From assembly GCA_021432605.1 (NCBI GenBank), contig MU271164.1, positions 1-64,000 of the forward strand: a stretch of DNA of 64,000 bases, in the 5' to 3' direction. The translations under genes were made by a program, and so were the position numbers. The DNA comes from Coniochaeta sp. PMI_546. Taxonomy: Eukaryota; Ascomycota; Sordariomycetes; Coniochaetales; Coniochaetaceae. The notes under the pieces were generated by a model. That model was not told the DNA's origin, searched no databases, and worked only from the letters and a program-made list of their open reading frames with translations. This document shows, piece after piece, positions 1 through 13,222 of the stretch (within the stretch, counting starts at the first letter, position 1; the number at the start of each line of letters is the position of its first letter).

Positions 1-336
1 AGTAAGTTAAGGTGTAACAAGCAGTCTTCACTCTGGTATCGTTAAGACAAGTGTCTTACTCAAAAGATAACCTCAATTGAATACTTAGATTGATCACTGG
101 GTGATCAAGAACTATCTGTAGCGGAGTCTAGAGAGACTCCTTCCTATATACTTGTAGAGACTGTGGTGATATGGTCGATAGGAAACTATCACCCATATCC
201 TGATATGCCTGCTATGAAACTATTCCTTCTATCAGTCACGTGACCCGGGGTCCCTGGCCCATGCAGTGCGATACGCCCTGCATGTCTGTTCCTTATCGAT
301 TGGCGGGGTTCCCTTCGTAACCGTTGGTCTGTAACA
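1..336 (-). repeat. LTR of element C, partial at window edge
   Basis: The reverse complement aligns with the LTRs of A and B: nearly base for base over the first 165 bases, more loosely after that, and ending GTAACA at 331-336, the reverse of the TGTTAC start of the other LTRs. About 55-60 bases of the LTR are missing to the left of the window. Unlike the other LTR copies it is not depleted in CpA/TpG. Confidence 0.7.
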
Positions 337-3300
337 CCCTTTTTCTAAAGTCGAGGATTATTTCGACCTCGTATTCTAATTTTATAGATTTTATTTCGAC
401 CAATTCTTAGAGTTTGGTATTAGCCGTTATTAGTTCTAATAATAATACGTAAAATATTAGGTGAATTTTTATTATCTTTAGTAGACGAAGTTTGTAATTG
501 GTATCCGATATTATTTCTTTAACTTCGAAGGGTCTAAGTTTTTTGTAATTTAACTTATCGTTTGGTCGTTTAGTTTTAATATTTTTCCTAAGTAGGTAAA
601 CCTTATCTTTCCTCTTAAAGGTTAATCCTTTTAACCTTCTTTCGTTATAGTATCTTATTACTATTTCTTTTACGAGTTCTAAGTTCTTCCGTAGCTTATT
701 ATATAATTCCTTAAGTTCTTTAGTTACTACGAAAGCTTTAGGTATTTTCCGAGATTAGTAAGGTATCTGATCAATCTTTAGTTCGAAACCGTAATTTATA
801 AAGAAAGGTAAGTATCCGATATTATCCTATTTCGCGTTATTATACGCGAATTATACTAAGGGTAAGAGTTTTACCTAGTTATTTTATTCGTAGTTTACGT
901 AATATCGTAGGTATTATTCTAAGACCTAGTTTAGTCTTTCGGTTTATCCGTTTATCTATAGGTAATAGGCGGTCGATAAGGAATACTTTATTCCTAACCT
1001 TATTATAAATACTTTTTAAAAGTTACTCGTAAACGTTATTCTTCGGTCGGAAACTATTTCGGCGGGTAATCCGTAATTGTTAACGACGTATCTTAAGAAC
1101 GTATACGCGAGGTCTTTAGCCGTATTAGTTTCTATATATAATACAAAGTACTTATACTTGGTTAATCTATCGATAATAACGAAGACGTTATCGTATCGTA
1201 TTCTTATTATTAGTTTTTTTGATAGAAATAGTTTGACAATATAATCGAACGCGATATATCCCTAAATTCTTTTTGGTATTGGTAGAAACCTTAGTTTTCC
1301 GTATAGTTTATACCTTATTACCTTATTCTAGCTATATTCCTAATACTAGCCGACGACTTCCGTAATACGTTCCCGGAGTTTGTTAAAGTCGTAGGTTCGT
1401 TAGATCTTCTATATTATTTTCGCGATTCCTATATATTTATATATTAGGTACGCGTAATATTCCTTAATCAAATCTTTTTGGAGAAATTTTAGTACGAGTA
1501 TCTTTCTATTCCTTATATTCAATTGGTAGGCTTGATTAGCGTTTCTAATCTCGTTTTCCTATTTTCTATTAGGGTAAACGGTAAATAAGACGTTAATCTA
1601 TCGTTCTACTTATTTAAGATCCCCGTTCGAATTGATTTTGAGGATTATTTAGTAGATTGGTAGCTCGTTTTATTTATAATCCGGTCTTCGGCTTAATACG
1701 TCTATTCGGCCGTTTTCGTTTCCTTTTCGGTAAATAATCCGAAAGTTGAATTCCGATAAAAACTCTACCTATCTAGTTTATCGTTTGTTAAGTTCCTTTG
1801 TAATCGTAAAATACGTTAGATTCTTATAATCCGTATAGATTTTTGTCTAATATATTATTCCGCTAAGGTACGGTTTCTATTTTTTAAAAGCCTTAATAAT
1901 CGTTATTAGTTCTTTATCGTAGATCTAATAATTAAGTTCTAATCTATTAAGCTTTTTCGAGAAGAATATTATAAAGTATAACCGTCTTTCGGAATCTCGC
2001 TATCCTATCTATCTTCCGAATATATAATCCGATATATCGGTTTCGACCTCGTAAGGTTTTTCGGGGTTTGGGAACGCGGTAATTAGTCGTTTACTAACCG
2101 TTTTTTTGATTTCCTAAAACGCCGTTTCTACCTTCGGGTTCTATTAAAATTCCTTATTTCCTTTCGTCAGGTCCGTAAAAGGAATAGCTATCCGGCTATA
2201 CCTTTTTAAAAACCTTCGGTAGAAGTTAGTAAATCCTAAGAAGCCTTTGATTTCTTTAACGTTCGTAGGTCGTAGCTAATCTTTAATTACCGCGATTTTC
2301 GACTTTTATATACGTATCTTTCTTAGTTCGATCGTAAATCTTAGGAAGTCCGTTTCTTTAATATAAAACTTATATTTCTCTAAATCGACTAGTAATCGTA
2401 CGTCTTGAAGTTTTTGTAATACCTAATAAACGTATTTTTTATATTCCTCAAACGTTTTTAAATAAATAAGAATATCGTCGAGGTAAACTATTACGAATAT
2501 ATCGATAAACGTTCGTAATACGTAATTAATTATAGTTTGGAAAGTAGCCGGGGCGTTAGTAAGCTTAAATAGTATAACGAGGTATTCGAAGTATCCCTTT
2601 TATATTCGGAACGTTATTTTCTATTCCTTACTTTCTTTTATTCTAATAAGGTTATACGTTCCTCGTAGATCGAACGTAATAAACTATTCTGTTTTATATA
2701 GTTTATTCCTAATTTTCGAAATCAATAGAAAAGGGTACCGGTTCTTAATAATAATACTATTAAGATACCGGTAGTTGATATATAAACGTAACTTTCCGTT
2801 CTTTTTTAGAACGAATAGGATAGGGTATCTTACTAGTAACGTAGATAGTCGTATATATCCCTTTTGGAATATATCCCGGATATATTTTTTGAATACCTAC
2901 CTTTATAATTTATTTAAGGGGTAGATCTTATGAAATTTGGGTTGTTATCTTTCTTCGAAAGGTATTTCGTAATCTTACTCGTTATATTAAAGTAAGGCTT
3001 TTTCTCCCGATTGTTCTTCGAATAGTCGTTAGTATTTCCGGTATTCTTCCGGTATTCTTAATTTTATAACGTATATAGTTTTCTCTTAGATCGATCTTAT
3101 CGCGTTTATAGGTACTTTTTCCGAATACTTCCAAAAAGTCGGATTTCTCTTCTTATAATTACCTCGTCGTCGTTCGGAATCCTATATCCGGTTATCCTAG
3201 TATAACTAGCTAATATCCTAATCGATTCGTAAGTTCTATTCTCTAAGCTACGTAATATTTAGTATCAATTTATATTCCGTAATATAAATAACGTCTAACG

Positions 3301-5285
3301 AGATCGTTTTCGTTTGACTAAAATAGGTTATCTTAGTAGGCCGGGTTTCCTTTCGTACTTATCTATTATTATATATAATTCGTTCTCTTTCAAAGTTGCT
3401 AAGTATATAAAGGTACTTTAACAATTATATTTATAAGTCGAACTTTTGGATAATCTTTTCCGAGATAAAACTCCCTTACGTTTTATTATCGATTATCGCG
3501 TAAAGTAAATAATCTCCTAATATAACTAATATTATTAAGTAGTTATTATTATTTGGTTTTCTAATAGTCGTTAGGGATTTATTAGTTAGATCCGGTTGTA
3601 ATCTTTTTATAGGCGGTCTTTTTCGTTTTTTGACCTTTGTCGTTATTATTTGGTAAGCTTTTATTAGGCCTTTTCTAAGTCCTTAGTATTATATTCGTAG
3701 TTTTCTAAGTTAAACGGTTCCGTCTTCTAGGAAGTTTCTTTTTTTCGTTACTTTCGTATTTATCGATTGTTCTTTAGTATTTGACCGATATACTATATAA
3801 GGTTATTATTCCTCTTATATTTTTCTAAGATTTTAGCGAACTTTTAGTCGGTTATTAACGTCGTAATCGATTTTTCCTATTTTAAAGAGAGTTCGTCTAA
3901 TAACTCGTTAGTAATCCCCGACTATTACGTTTCTAATAATCTCGTTATCTATTCCTTAAGGAGTTTTTTAAGTTTTCGTATCCTTCTAACCTAATTTTAT
4001 AACGTAGGTTACCGTTCGTATATCTATTTACTAGGTCTTATTTAAGTCGTTGTTTTCTATCTAACGGGGGTCCGGCGTCTTTGTTCTAATAATAAGGTAA
4101 CGAGGAACTTCTTTTCTTCTCGCCTTTTGTTTATTATATATTCGTATTATTATAATACTTTGTTAGCCCGATATTACTTATATTTGGGTTTCTTATAGTT
4201 CTAAAATATCTTTTCCTTATATACCTTAGGGTATTTAGGATCCCTAATTAATATAGCCGCCTTATAATAAATATATCTTCCGATTATTCTCTATAACTTT
4301 AGTTCTTCTTGATAGTAAGGGTTATAGATAATATTGTCTTTCTATCGTCGTAGAAAGAAGTTGTTTTTGATTTTGGGTATTAAGTATTCGAGATATTCGT
4401 CGTAGATATACGATACCTAATAAATCAAATAGTAATATTCTCCGTCTAGGTTTATATCGTAATAATCGTTATTTCGGTTTTCCGTTTGTTTCTAATCCTC
4501 CGGGAATATCCCGATCTTAAAGTTTTTAACGGTATCGCCGTAGATAATTATTATATTATCTCGAATCGCGGGTTGATAACGGATACGTATTAGGTCTTTT
4601 AAGAACGTTAGGGTCTAATCGTAATCCCTTTTTTCCGTTTTGAAAGTTACCTTTTTTTCGAAAGAAGAATACTTTTTTTTTAGGGTTTATAATACGGCTT
4701 TTCGTTAATCTTTATAAGTTTTTACGATAACTTTTTTAAGTTCGACTTTTATCGCGTCTACCTTATTTTCGGCTAACGTATTATCGTTATCGTCTTACGA
4801 GGTTTCTTCTTTAGATATCGTATCGTCGTACGATCTTTATTAAATAATCCCGACGAAGTTAATTCGTCCGGTTATAATCTATCGGACTTTTATCTTGATA
4901 ACGATTAGTACGGGGTTTATAATTTCGTAACCGTTTCGGCTAATAATATTAATTTGTCGGTTCGTAATTCTTTCTTTTAGTTTTCGGGGTTCCTAATATT
5001 TTCGAACGAAATATCTTTTTTTTTAGTAATTGAAATATTTTATATCTTTCTTATCTTTCTTTTTATATCGTTAGATAACGTCGAACGTTATTAGTCTATT
5101 TCGTTATCCGTAAGAAATATCGTAATTTTAGATCTTCCTCAAAATATTAGTTTAAGCCTTTTTAGTTAGCTATTAGGGAGTTTTTATAACTCCTTTCCTT
5201 TTTATACGTCGTTTATATAAACGGTTATCGATTTTTACGGCTATCTCGACGTAAGTAGATAGTTCGTCTAATCGGTCTTCCTTAA

Positions 5286-5676
5286 TATTACAAACCTATA
5301 GGTGACGGAGGATACCCCGTTAATAAATAACGAATATGTATACGAGGCTTATCGTATTATATAGGCAAAGGACTTCGGGTTACGTAACTGATTATTATAA
5401 TCGTAATGATTAAGAAGGATTACGGTCGGTACGATTATAGCTATCGCTATGATTACTATAATCTTTACTAGTATATAAGGAGGAGTCCTTCGGGGTTCCG
5501 TTATAAATAGTTCTTGATCACCTAATAATCAATCTAAATATTCAATCGAGGTTATTATTAAGTAAGATATTTATCTTAACGATATTAGAGTAAAGATTGT
5601 TTGTTATACTTTAACTTACTTACCTTAAGTAATAGAACTTACTTTTTGATCCTTAACCCGTTTTAAGATCGTTATA
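5286..5676 (+). repeat. 5' LTR of element A
   Basis: 391 bp, starting TATTAC (ancestrally TGTTAC, compare the start of B) and ending GTTATA (ancestrally GTTACA). It matches 11656-12046 and both LTRs of B, mostly apart from C/T and G/A differences. Confidence 0.85.
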
Positions 5677-8600
5677 TTTTGATTATTCTTATTCGGTAAG
5701 TTAACCTTATACCAAGTAGCTAATAATCATATCGACAAAAAAAACCGTTACGATAACGTCTAAAGAAAAGCTCGTTTAATAGGTTACTAAGCTTGGAACT
5801 GAATTAGAAAAGTTGAAGAACGAGTACGAAGAACTAAAGTCCAAAACGGCGGAACTTAAGAACGACTTCAAGATTACGGAACGAATAGCTAAGATCAAAG
5901 CCCCGCGGCCGGAATCTTACGATAGGAACCGCGAGGGATTATAAGCCTTTATTACCTAGGCTAATACGTATCTTATGATTAACAAAACGGTTTTCGCTTA
6001 CGAATACGAAAGAGTATTATATATAGTAGGTTTGTTAAGGGGTAGAGTTGTAGAATAGTATAAACTAACGTTACGCGATTAGTTAGATAATACGGCTAAC
6101 GAACGTAAATTTGAGACTAAGATACTATTTAATAGCCTCGATAAGTTTTGGGAAAAATTCCGCGAAACGTTCGGTAATCCCGATAAGACGCGAGCGGCCG
6201 AACGGTAGTTAATAAACCTAAGGTAGAAAAGGTCGGCGGGAATCTATACGGCTAAGTTTAAATATTTCTCTACGAAATTCGATTTAAGGGAAACGGCTTT
6301 TATAATTTAGTTTTACGGGGGACTTTATAATAACGTTAAGGACGAATTTAATAAGACCGATAGGCCTAAGATTTTTTATAAGTACGTTATATAAGCTATC
6401 CTAATCGACAATCGATTATATAAACGATAGTTAGAAAAGAAACGAAAAGGAATTACGTAAGGACGATTTAATAATAATAATACCGCGAATATTAGTTAGA
6501 AAAGGTCTACCGCTTATAGTAATTATTTTAGACTAATAGAACTGGACGTTACCCGGAAGGATAACTCTAAGAAAAATAAGAAGTATTTTAATTACGGTAA
6601 GCAAGGATATTTCGCTAATAAATGTCGATAACCTAAAAAAGTTTGGAAACTAATCCCCGAAAATAAGGTTTAGGCGGTAATAAGGGATAGAGAATCCCGC
6701 GTTATCGTAATAATACGTAGAAAACTATAATATAAGGTACTTCTTAGATTACCGGGAGAAGAAGTCGACTTGGTAATAATATTAGGTTATAATATTACGG
6801 ACGTAACGTATCTAGTTAGCTTATTAGATCGAGAATAGGACAAAATCGAAAAGGAACAAATACTTTTATATAAAAACTACGAGTCGGTTTATATTGATTC
6901 GGTTTATTATAATTAGATTTCGTAGAATTCGTACGTTTTCTACCGTTATACTTGGTATATATAGGAAAAACTAAATTATAAATAGATATTAGTACGAATA
7001 CTAATAACTAGACCGATACTTTACCCTTATAGATCTAGAAATATCGAAGGATACGAGGTAGTATATAGGAATAGATAGTACCTATTACTAACGCCGCCCG
7101 GAACTATATAATTATAATTTAACCTAACGGGATAAGAGTTTTTAATAGTAACGGAACCTAGACGAAGAATCGAGGGTAAGAACCAAATATAAACTACTTA
7201 CTTACCCGAGAATTCGGTAAGATAAATAGGACGATTAGGATATTCGGTATCAGAAATCGTAATATAAGTTACGACGGGAGGAGAATCGACCGAAGAGTTC
7301 TAGGTACGATAATACCGTATTAACGCGTAAGTTAATACGTATTTAGCGAGTTGCCGGGGTTATAAGTTATAAGTATAAAGGAAGGTCGAAGAGTTGGTAT
7401 AAGAAGCGGACCAAATAGATAAACGTTTGGATAGATTATTAGGCCCCGAGCCGGAAGTAGAAGAAGAAGAGAACGGGGAACCGTCAGAACCTTCTTTAAG
7501 GGCTAAGGACAAACCTAAATACTACGGTATTTCGTTCCGAAGATCAGAGAAACGGTTAAAAAACGATAAACGTCGATTGTAAAAGGATTATATCGACGTG
7601 ATATAGAAAGATCTTTATATACGACCGAGGGAATTGAGTACTTACGAATTACGATTAATATATAAGGAAGCAATACCTAGGTAATGATAGATAACGGAGT
7701 ATAAGGAAATTATATCTCGCCAAATCTCGTTAATATATTACGATTACTTTGGAAGAAAAGGGACGAGCTTTACCGATTTAGAACTATTGATAGAAGCCTT
7801 ATCGATTATAGATAAGGATTGGTAGATATAGAAATTACGCCCTTTTAAGTTACTATCTAAGGCTATGATTAAGAGATAACGTTCGATATTACGGAAATCT
7901 TATTGTATAGTATAGTACTAAGGATACCTTAGTTACGAGCGAGTAATCCCCGAGTTAATTGGAGAACAGGCTAACTTCAATAGGATACGTTAAGAAGAGA
8001 GTTAGCTTTTGTAGAGAGCGGACCTTACGAAGAAAAACCTATATACAACTTTAGAAGAGCTTTGATAATTTACGAAACGATTATAGAGATTCAGTTTATA
8101 TCGACGCGAGTGATTCCGAAGGAATACTATCGATATAACAAACTATTTAAACCCGAACTTGAGATAAGATTGTTTAAATACAATTATTAGGATTACGAGA
8201 TCAATTTTTAACTAGGTAAGGAGCCCGGATTTTATAAGATTTACCTTCTTAACGATTTATAATTATAGGCGTTAAGAGAATATATTGATAAAAATCTAAA
8301 GAAAGGTTATATTCGACTATTATAATTACTAGTAAGATACCTTATCTTGTTTATACCTAAGAAAAACGGGAAGTTACGTCTCGTTATAGATTATCGATAG
8401 TTTAATAATATTACTATCAAAGATCGAAGACTATTACTTCTTATATCCGAATTAAGAGATCGGTTATATAAGGCCCGATAGTTTATTACCTTAGATTTTA
8501 AAGGAGTATATAACTTGATACGAATTAAGGAAAGAGATAAGTAGAAGACGGTATGGCGATCTAGGTTGGGATAATACGAATATTGTATTATGCCTTTCGG

Positions 8601-11084
8601 GCTCGTTAACGTACCGGCTTTTTTCTAGAAGATAATCAATCACGTATTTTGAAGGTAGTTGGACGACTTCGTTATCGTATACTTCGATAATATCTTAATC
8701 TATTCGGAAGACTTCGAATAATATAAGAAATACGTCTACTTCGTCTTATAGGTATTATAAGACGCGAAATTATTAGTCGAACCCGAAAAATACGAATTTT
8801 ACTAGTAAAAAGTAAAATTTCTCGGTTACGTTATATTACTAGGTTAGTTCGAGATAGACCTAGATAAGCTAAAGGCTATTAAGGAATGGCCTATATTAGA
8901 AACGGTTACGGGAATACGAACCTTTCTAAGGATTACTAACTTCTATCGGAAGTTTATCAAGGACTATAGTAAGATCGCGATACCCTTTACTAACCTTATT
9001 AAGAAAGACTTAAAGTTCGAATAGACCTCGAGGGAGGAAAAAGCGTTCTAGGAACTTAAGAAGAGGATTTTAAGCTAGTTAGTACTAGTTATTACGGACC
9101 CCGAAAAACCTTACGAAATAGAAACCGATACGTCGGAATTCGTATTCGGAAACTAGTTAGGACAAAGGGATAAATAAGGAAGATTGTACCCAATAGTATT
9201 TTTCTCGAAAAAGCTAAGTAGACTAGAACTTAATTATAGTATACCAGATAAGGAACTGATAGCTATTATTGAAGTATTTAAAGAATAGAAATATTATCTT
9301 ATAGGGGTAAGATATAAAGTAAAAGTCCTAATAGATTATAAGAATCTTATTACGTTTACTTCTACGAAAGAACTTAACAAACGATAAATCAGATGGTATA
9401 AATTCCTTACCGATTTCGACTTCGAAATTGTATATAGGAAAGGAAGCGAAAATAGTAAAGCGGACGTTCTTAATCGATAAGAAGATCTGAAACTAGGAAA
9501 GGAAGTACGTTCGGCAAACTTCTTTAAGATTAACTAATAAGGAAACCTTAAACTCGATATATAGATCGGAGTAATATAAAACGTGGAACCCGAAGAATAG
9601 TAGGCGGAAAAGATTAAGGAATACCGGAAGAAGGAGATTAGGGAAGACGTTACCTTTATACTCTTATTATATTACGGTTTATCCTAGTTCCGAAATAAGG
9701 TATACGTACCTAACAAACTACGGAAAGAACTAGTAAAAGAGTTTTACGAATATCTATTATATAGATACTAAGGAGTCTATAAGACTAAAGAACGCGTACG
9801 GCGGACTTACGATTTTCTAGGACTAGATAAAATAGTCAGATAGGTAGTCGGCGAATACGATAAGTATAATAAAGCCAAGTTAAATAGATATAAGCTATAC
9901 GGGCTGTTATAACCTATATAACTACCAAAGAAACTATAGGAAATGGTTACGATAAACTTTATCGTCAAACTATTAGTATCAAAGGAACCTATAACTAGGA
10001 TTACTTACGATAGTATATAGGTAGTTATAGATAAGTTTTCCAAATACGCGTATTTTATACCGTATAAAGAAGCAAGTATAACGGAAGATATAACCTATAC
10101 CTTTTTAAAGGTAATAGTAAGCTAGTATAGATTACCCAAATAGTTTGTTACTGATAGAAATAAGTTGTTTACTTCAAAGTTCTAGATAACGTTAATACGA
10201 TAAGTTAGAATCAAATACAAATTGTTAACGTCGTTCTACCCGTAAACGGATAAGCAAATAGAACGAACAAACTAGACCTTTGAATAATATCTAAAGATAT
10301 ATATTAATGAAAAGTAAGACGATTAGGTTAGGTAGTTACTAATAGTATAATAGGCCTATAATAGTATACCTAGCGAAACGTTAAACGAGTATTTACCGTT
10401 CTTTGTTAATTACGGTTATAAGCCTACTATAAAGGAAATACTAGGAGACGGATTAATACCGTCGGATCCGGAGCTATTATAAGTAAGATATACCGCGGAA
10501 TAAATGAAGCTATTTTACAAAAGACTTCGCGGATATATAGAACTACTTAACCTACGAATAGTACGATACGTAAACTAGAAAAGGTTAAAGGGACTAACCT
10601 TACAAAAAGGAGATAAAGTCTACCTCGTACGACGAAATATCAAGATAAAACGACTAAACGACAAATTAGACTAGAAGAAAATCGGACTATTTAAAATTAA
10701 GAAAAAATTGTCTGATTTGAATTATAAACTTTAATTACTAACGAATATACGTATTTATTTAGTATTTTATATCTCGTTTTTCGAACCGGTATTTAAAAAC
10801 GCGAAGTTAGTAATAAATATTAAAGTTGAACTAATATAAGAATACGAAATGGAAAAGATCCTTAGGTATAAAAAAGAAGGAAACGTAAACTTTTATTACG
10901 TTAAATAGAAGAATTACGACGATTCGGAAAATACGTAAGAACCGGAAGTTTACCTTACGAACTATTAGCAATTGTTATAGGAGTTCCGTATTATAATAGT
11001 ATTATTACCTTAAGAATCGAAAGGGATAGTACTACGTCGTTATAGATTACGTCCTAGCTTGAAATAAAGTCGTCGTCAAAGGAA

Positions 11085-11560
11085 AAGGACGTGGCGGAAG
11101 GCGGACGATTCTCGATAACTTTTATTACCTCGCGATCGGCTTCTTCCTTCTCGACCCGTTCTAATTCTTCTATATTCGTTATACTTTTACGGATAGTACG
11201 TATCATTTTTTCGAACTATATTTTTTTCTAAACGCGAAGACGTTGAATTTTAATTTCGGCTTATTTAACTTTTTCTTCTAATCTACGAAACTATTTTCCG
11301 ATTTTTATAAGTTCCTCGTTAGAAGGACTTTAGACGTCGTATCGCGAACGACCCGAACGAACGTATTCCGTATATCGGGAGGAATCCTTTTCGGAAACTT
11401 GATAAGATACGAGGCCGCGTTTTTCGTAGTTCGAATACGAAGGTATCTCGACGGCGTTGGAAAGGATAGTTATTAGTAAGGCGATACGGCGGTCGTTTGA
11501 AGATATGGAAGATTTCTTTTGCTTTTATATACTACGGTCAAATATAATAACGATAAAGAA
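11085..11560 (-). pseudogene. Antisense coiled-coil remnant in the 3' region of element A
   Basis: Read on the minus strand, the stretch between the chromodomain end and the 3' LTR gives a fossil Lys/Arg/Glu-rich heptad-like protein segment, including the string LERVEKEEADRE. The same remnant occurs in element B. Similar antisense proteins near the 3' LTR of gypsy elements are, as I recall, often annotated as hypothetical proteins in Sordariomycete genomes. It is broken. Confidence 0.5.
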
Positions 11561-11655
11561 AGGGAAACCTTCGGACGTAACTTATATAGGTTATTAGTAT
11601 TATTTATAAGAAGTATTAGGCCTTGAGGATAATAGCTAAAGGAAGAGGGGGATAA

Positions 11656-12046
11656 TATTATAAACTTATAGGTAACGGAAGATACCCCGCTAATAGATAA
11701 CGAATATATATACGAGGTTTATCGTACTATATAGGTAAGGGACCTCGGGTTACGTAACTGATTATTATAATCGTAATGATTAGGAAGGATTACGGTCGGT
11801 ACGATTATAGCTATCGTTATAATTACTATAGTCTCTATTAGTATATAGGGAAGAGTCTTTCGGGGCTCTATTATAGATAGTTCTTGATTACCTAGTAATT
11901 AATCTAAGTATTTAATCGAAGTTATTATTAAGTAAGATACTTATCTTAACGATATTAGAATGAAGATTGTTTGTTATACCTTAACTTACTTACCTTAAAT
12001 AATAAAACTTACCTTTTGATCTTTAGCCCGTCTTAAGATCGTTATA
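11656..12046 (+). repeat. 3' LTR of element A
   Basis: 391 bp, the same length and ends as the 5' copy. It directly follows the purine-rich tract and is followed by the target-site duplication. Confidence 0.85.
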
Positions 12047-12832
12047 TTTAACTAGTTCGTCCTTAACGTTTTCTTTGAATCTTTAATAAAACTACGTTAT
12101 AAGAGGTTTATCCTTTTATTCTAACTTAGAAGAGATTTACCTGAATTACGAGATATAGTTCGAAACTAATCTTTTCTATCGGAAAGCTTATAACTTACGT
12201 TTAGTTATCTTTTCCTCGTTTAGGGTACCGAAAGTCTTCTTTAGGGTATCGGCGAAGTTTAAAAAAAATCCGAAGATCTTATTGGTCTCGTCGTCGTAAT
12301 CCGATTTTCCGTTTTCAAAATAATCCCGTAAAGTTAGTTTAAACTAACTAAGCGCGTCGTCTTTCAAAAGGTAGGTAATATAAAGAACCTTACGTTCCTT
12401 ATCCGGAAAGTCGTATATATTATACCGGAAATAGGCCTTAGATTAGGTAAAGAAACCCTAGAAGGTCTTTAGATTCCCGTCGTAAGCTTGAGACGGGGAT
12501 ACTTTAAGACGGTTACCTCTTCCTTTAGCCTATTATTCTTAAAGCTATATAAGTATAATTCGAAACTAAACGATTTCGTTCGTTATAACTTAAGGCGAGA
12601 TTCCTTAAGGTATAGCCTAAGCCTATAGGTTCGAGTTGCTTACTTTCGGTATTACCGATATTATTATTTATAGAATATTATTTAATAGTACGTAGGTAAT
12701 TAAGTTAAATAAGAACGATTAACGTATAACGAATCAATACTCTTGAATACTAACCGATACTTAAGGTTTATTAATAATTAGTTAGGTACGTACGGTAAGT
12801 TATAATAAGATCGTATCTAGCTAAAAGGTAGA

Positions 12833-13222
12833 TGTTACAAACCTATAGGTGACGGAGGATACCTTACCAATAGATAACGAATATATATACGAGGCTTATC
12901 GTATTATATAGGCAAGGGACCTCGGGTTACGTAACTGATTATTATAATCGTAATAATCAAGAAGGATTACGGTCGGTACGATTATAATTATCGTTATAAT
13001 ACTATAGTTTTTACTAATATATAAGGAAGAGTCTTTCGGGGTTCCGTTATAAATAGTTCTTGATTACTTAGTAATCAATCTAAGTATTCAATCGAGGTTA
13101 TTATTAAATAAGATACTTATCTTAACGATATTAAAGTAAAGATTACTTGTTATACCTTAACTTACTTACCCTAAATAATAGAACTTACTTTCTAATCTTT
13201 AGCCCGTTTTAAGATCGTTATA
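12833..13222 (+). repeat. 5' LTR of element B
   Basis: 390 bp. It keeps the TGTTAC start that has decayed in the other LTR copies and ends GTTATA. Confidence 0.85.

Larger units (their letters stand above)
5286..12046 (+). mobile_element. Ty3/gypsy LTR retrotransposon A, 6.8 kb, fossil inserted in C
   Basis: A full-length layout is seen: 5' LTR 5286-5676, internal region, purine tract at 11638-11652, 3' LTR 11656-12046. The flanks CTTAA (5281-5285) and TTTAA (12047-12051) form a 5-bp target-site duplication differing by one RIP-type C/T change. In order the internal region shows remnants of gag with a CCHC zinc knuckle (about 6585-6640), pol with reverse transcriptase (about 8180-8800), RNase H (about 9100-9400), integrase (about 9730-10400) and a chromodomain-like end (about 10740-10870), followed by an antisense coiled-coil remnant. 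The order RT-RNaseH-integrase is that of Ty3/gypsy. It is broken in many places by RIP. Insertion postdates C; age in years cannot be judged because RIP inflates LTR divergence. Confidence 0.85.
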
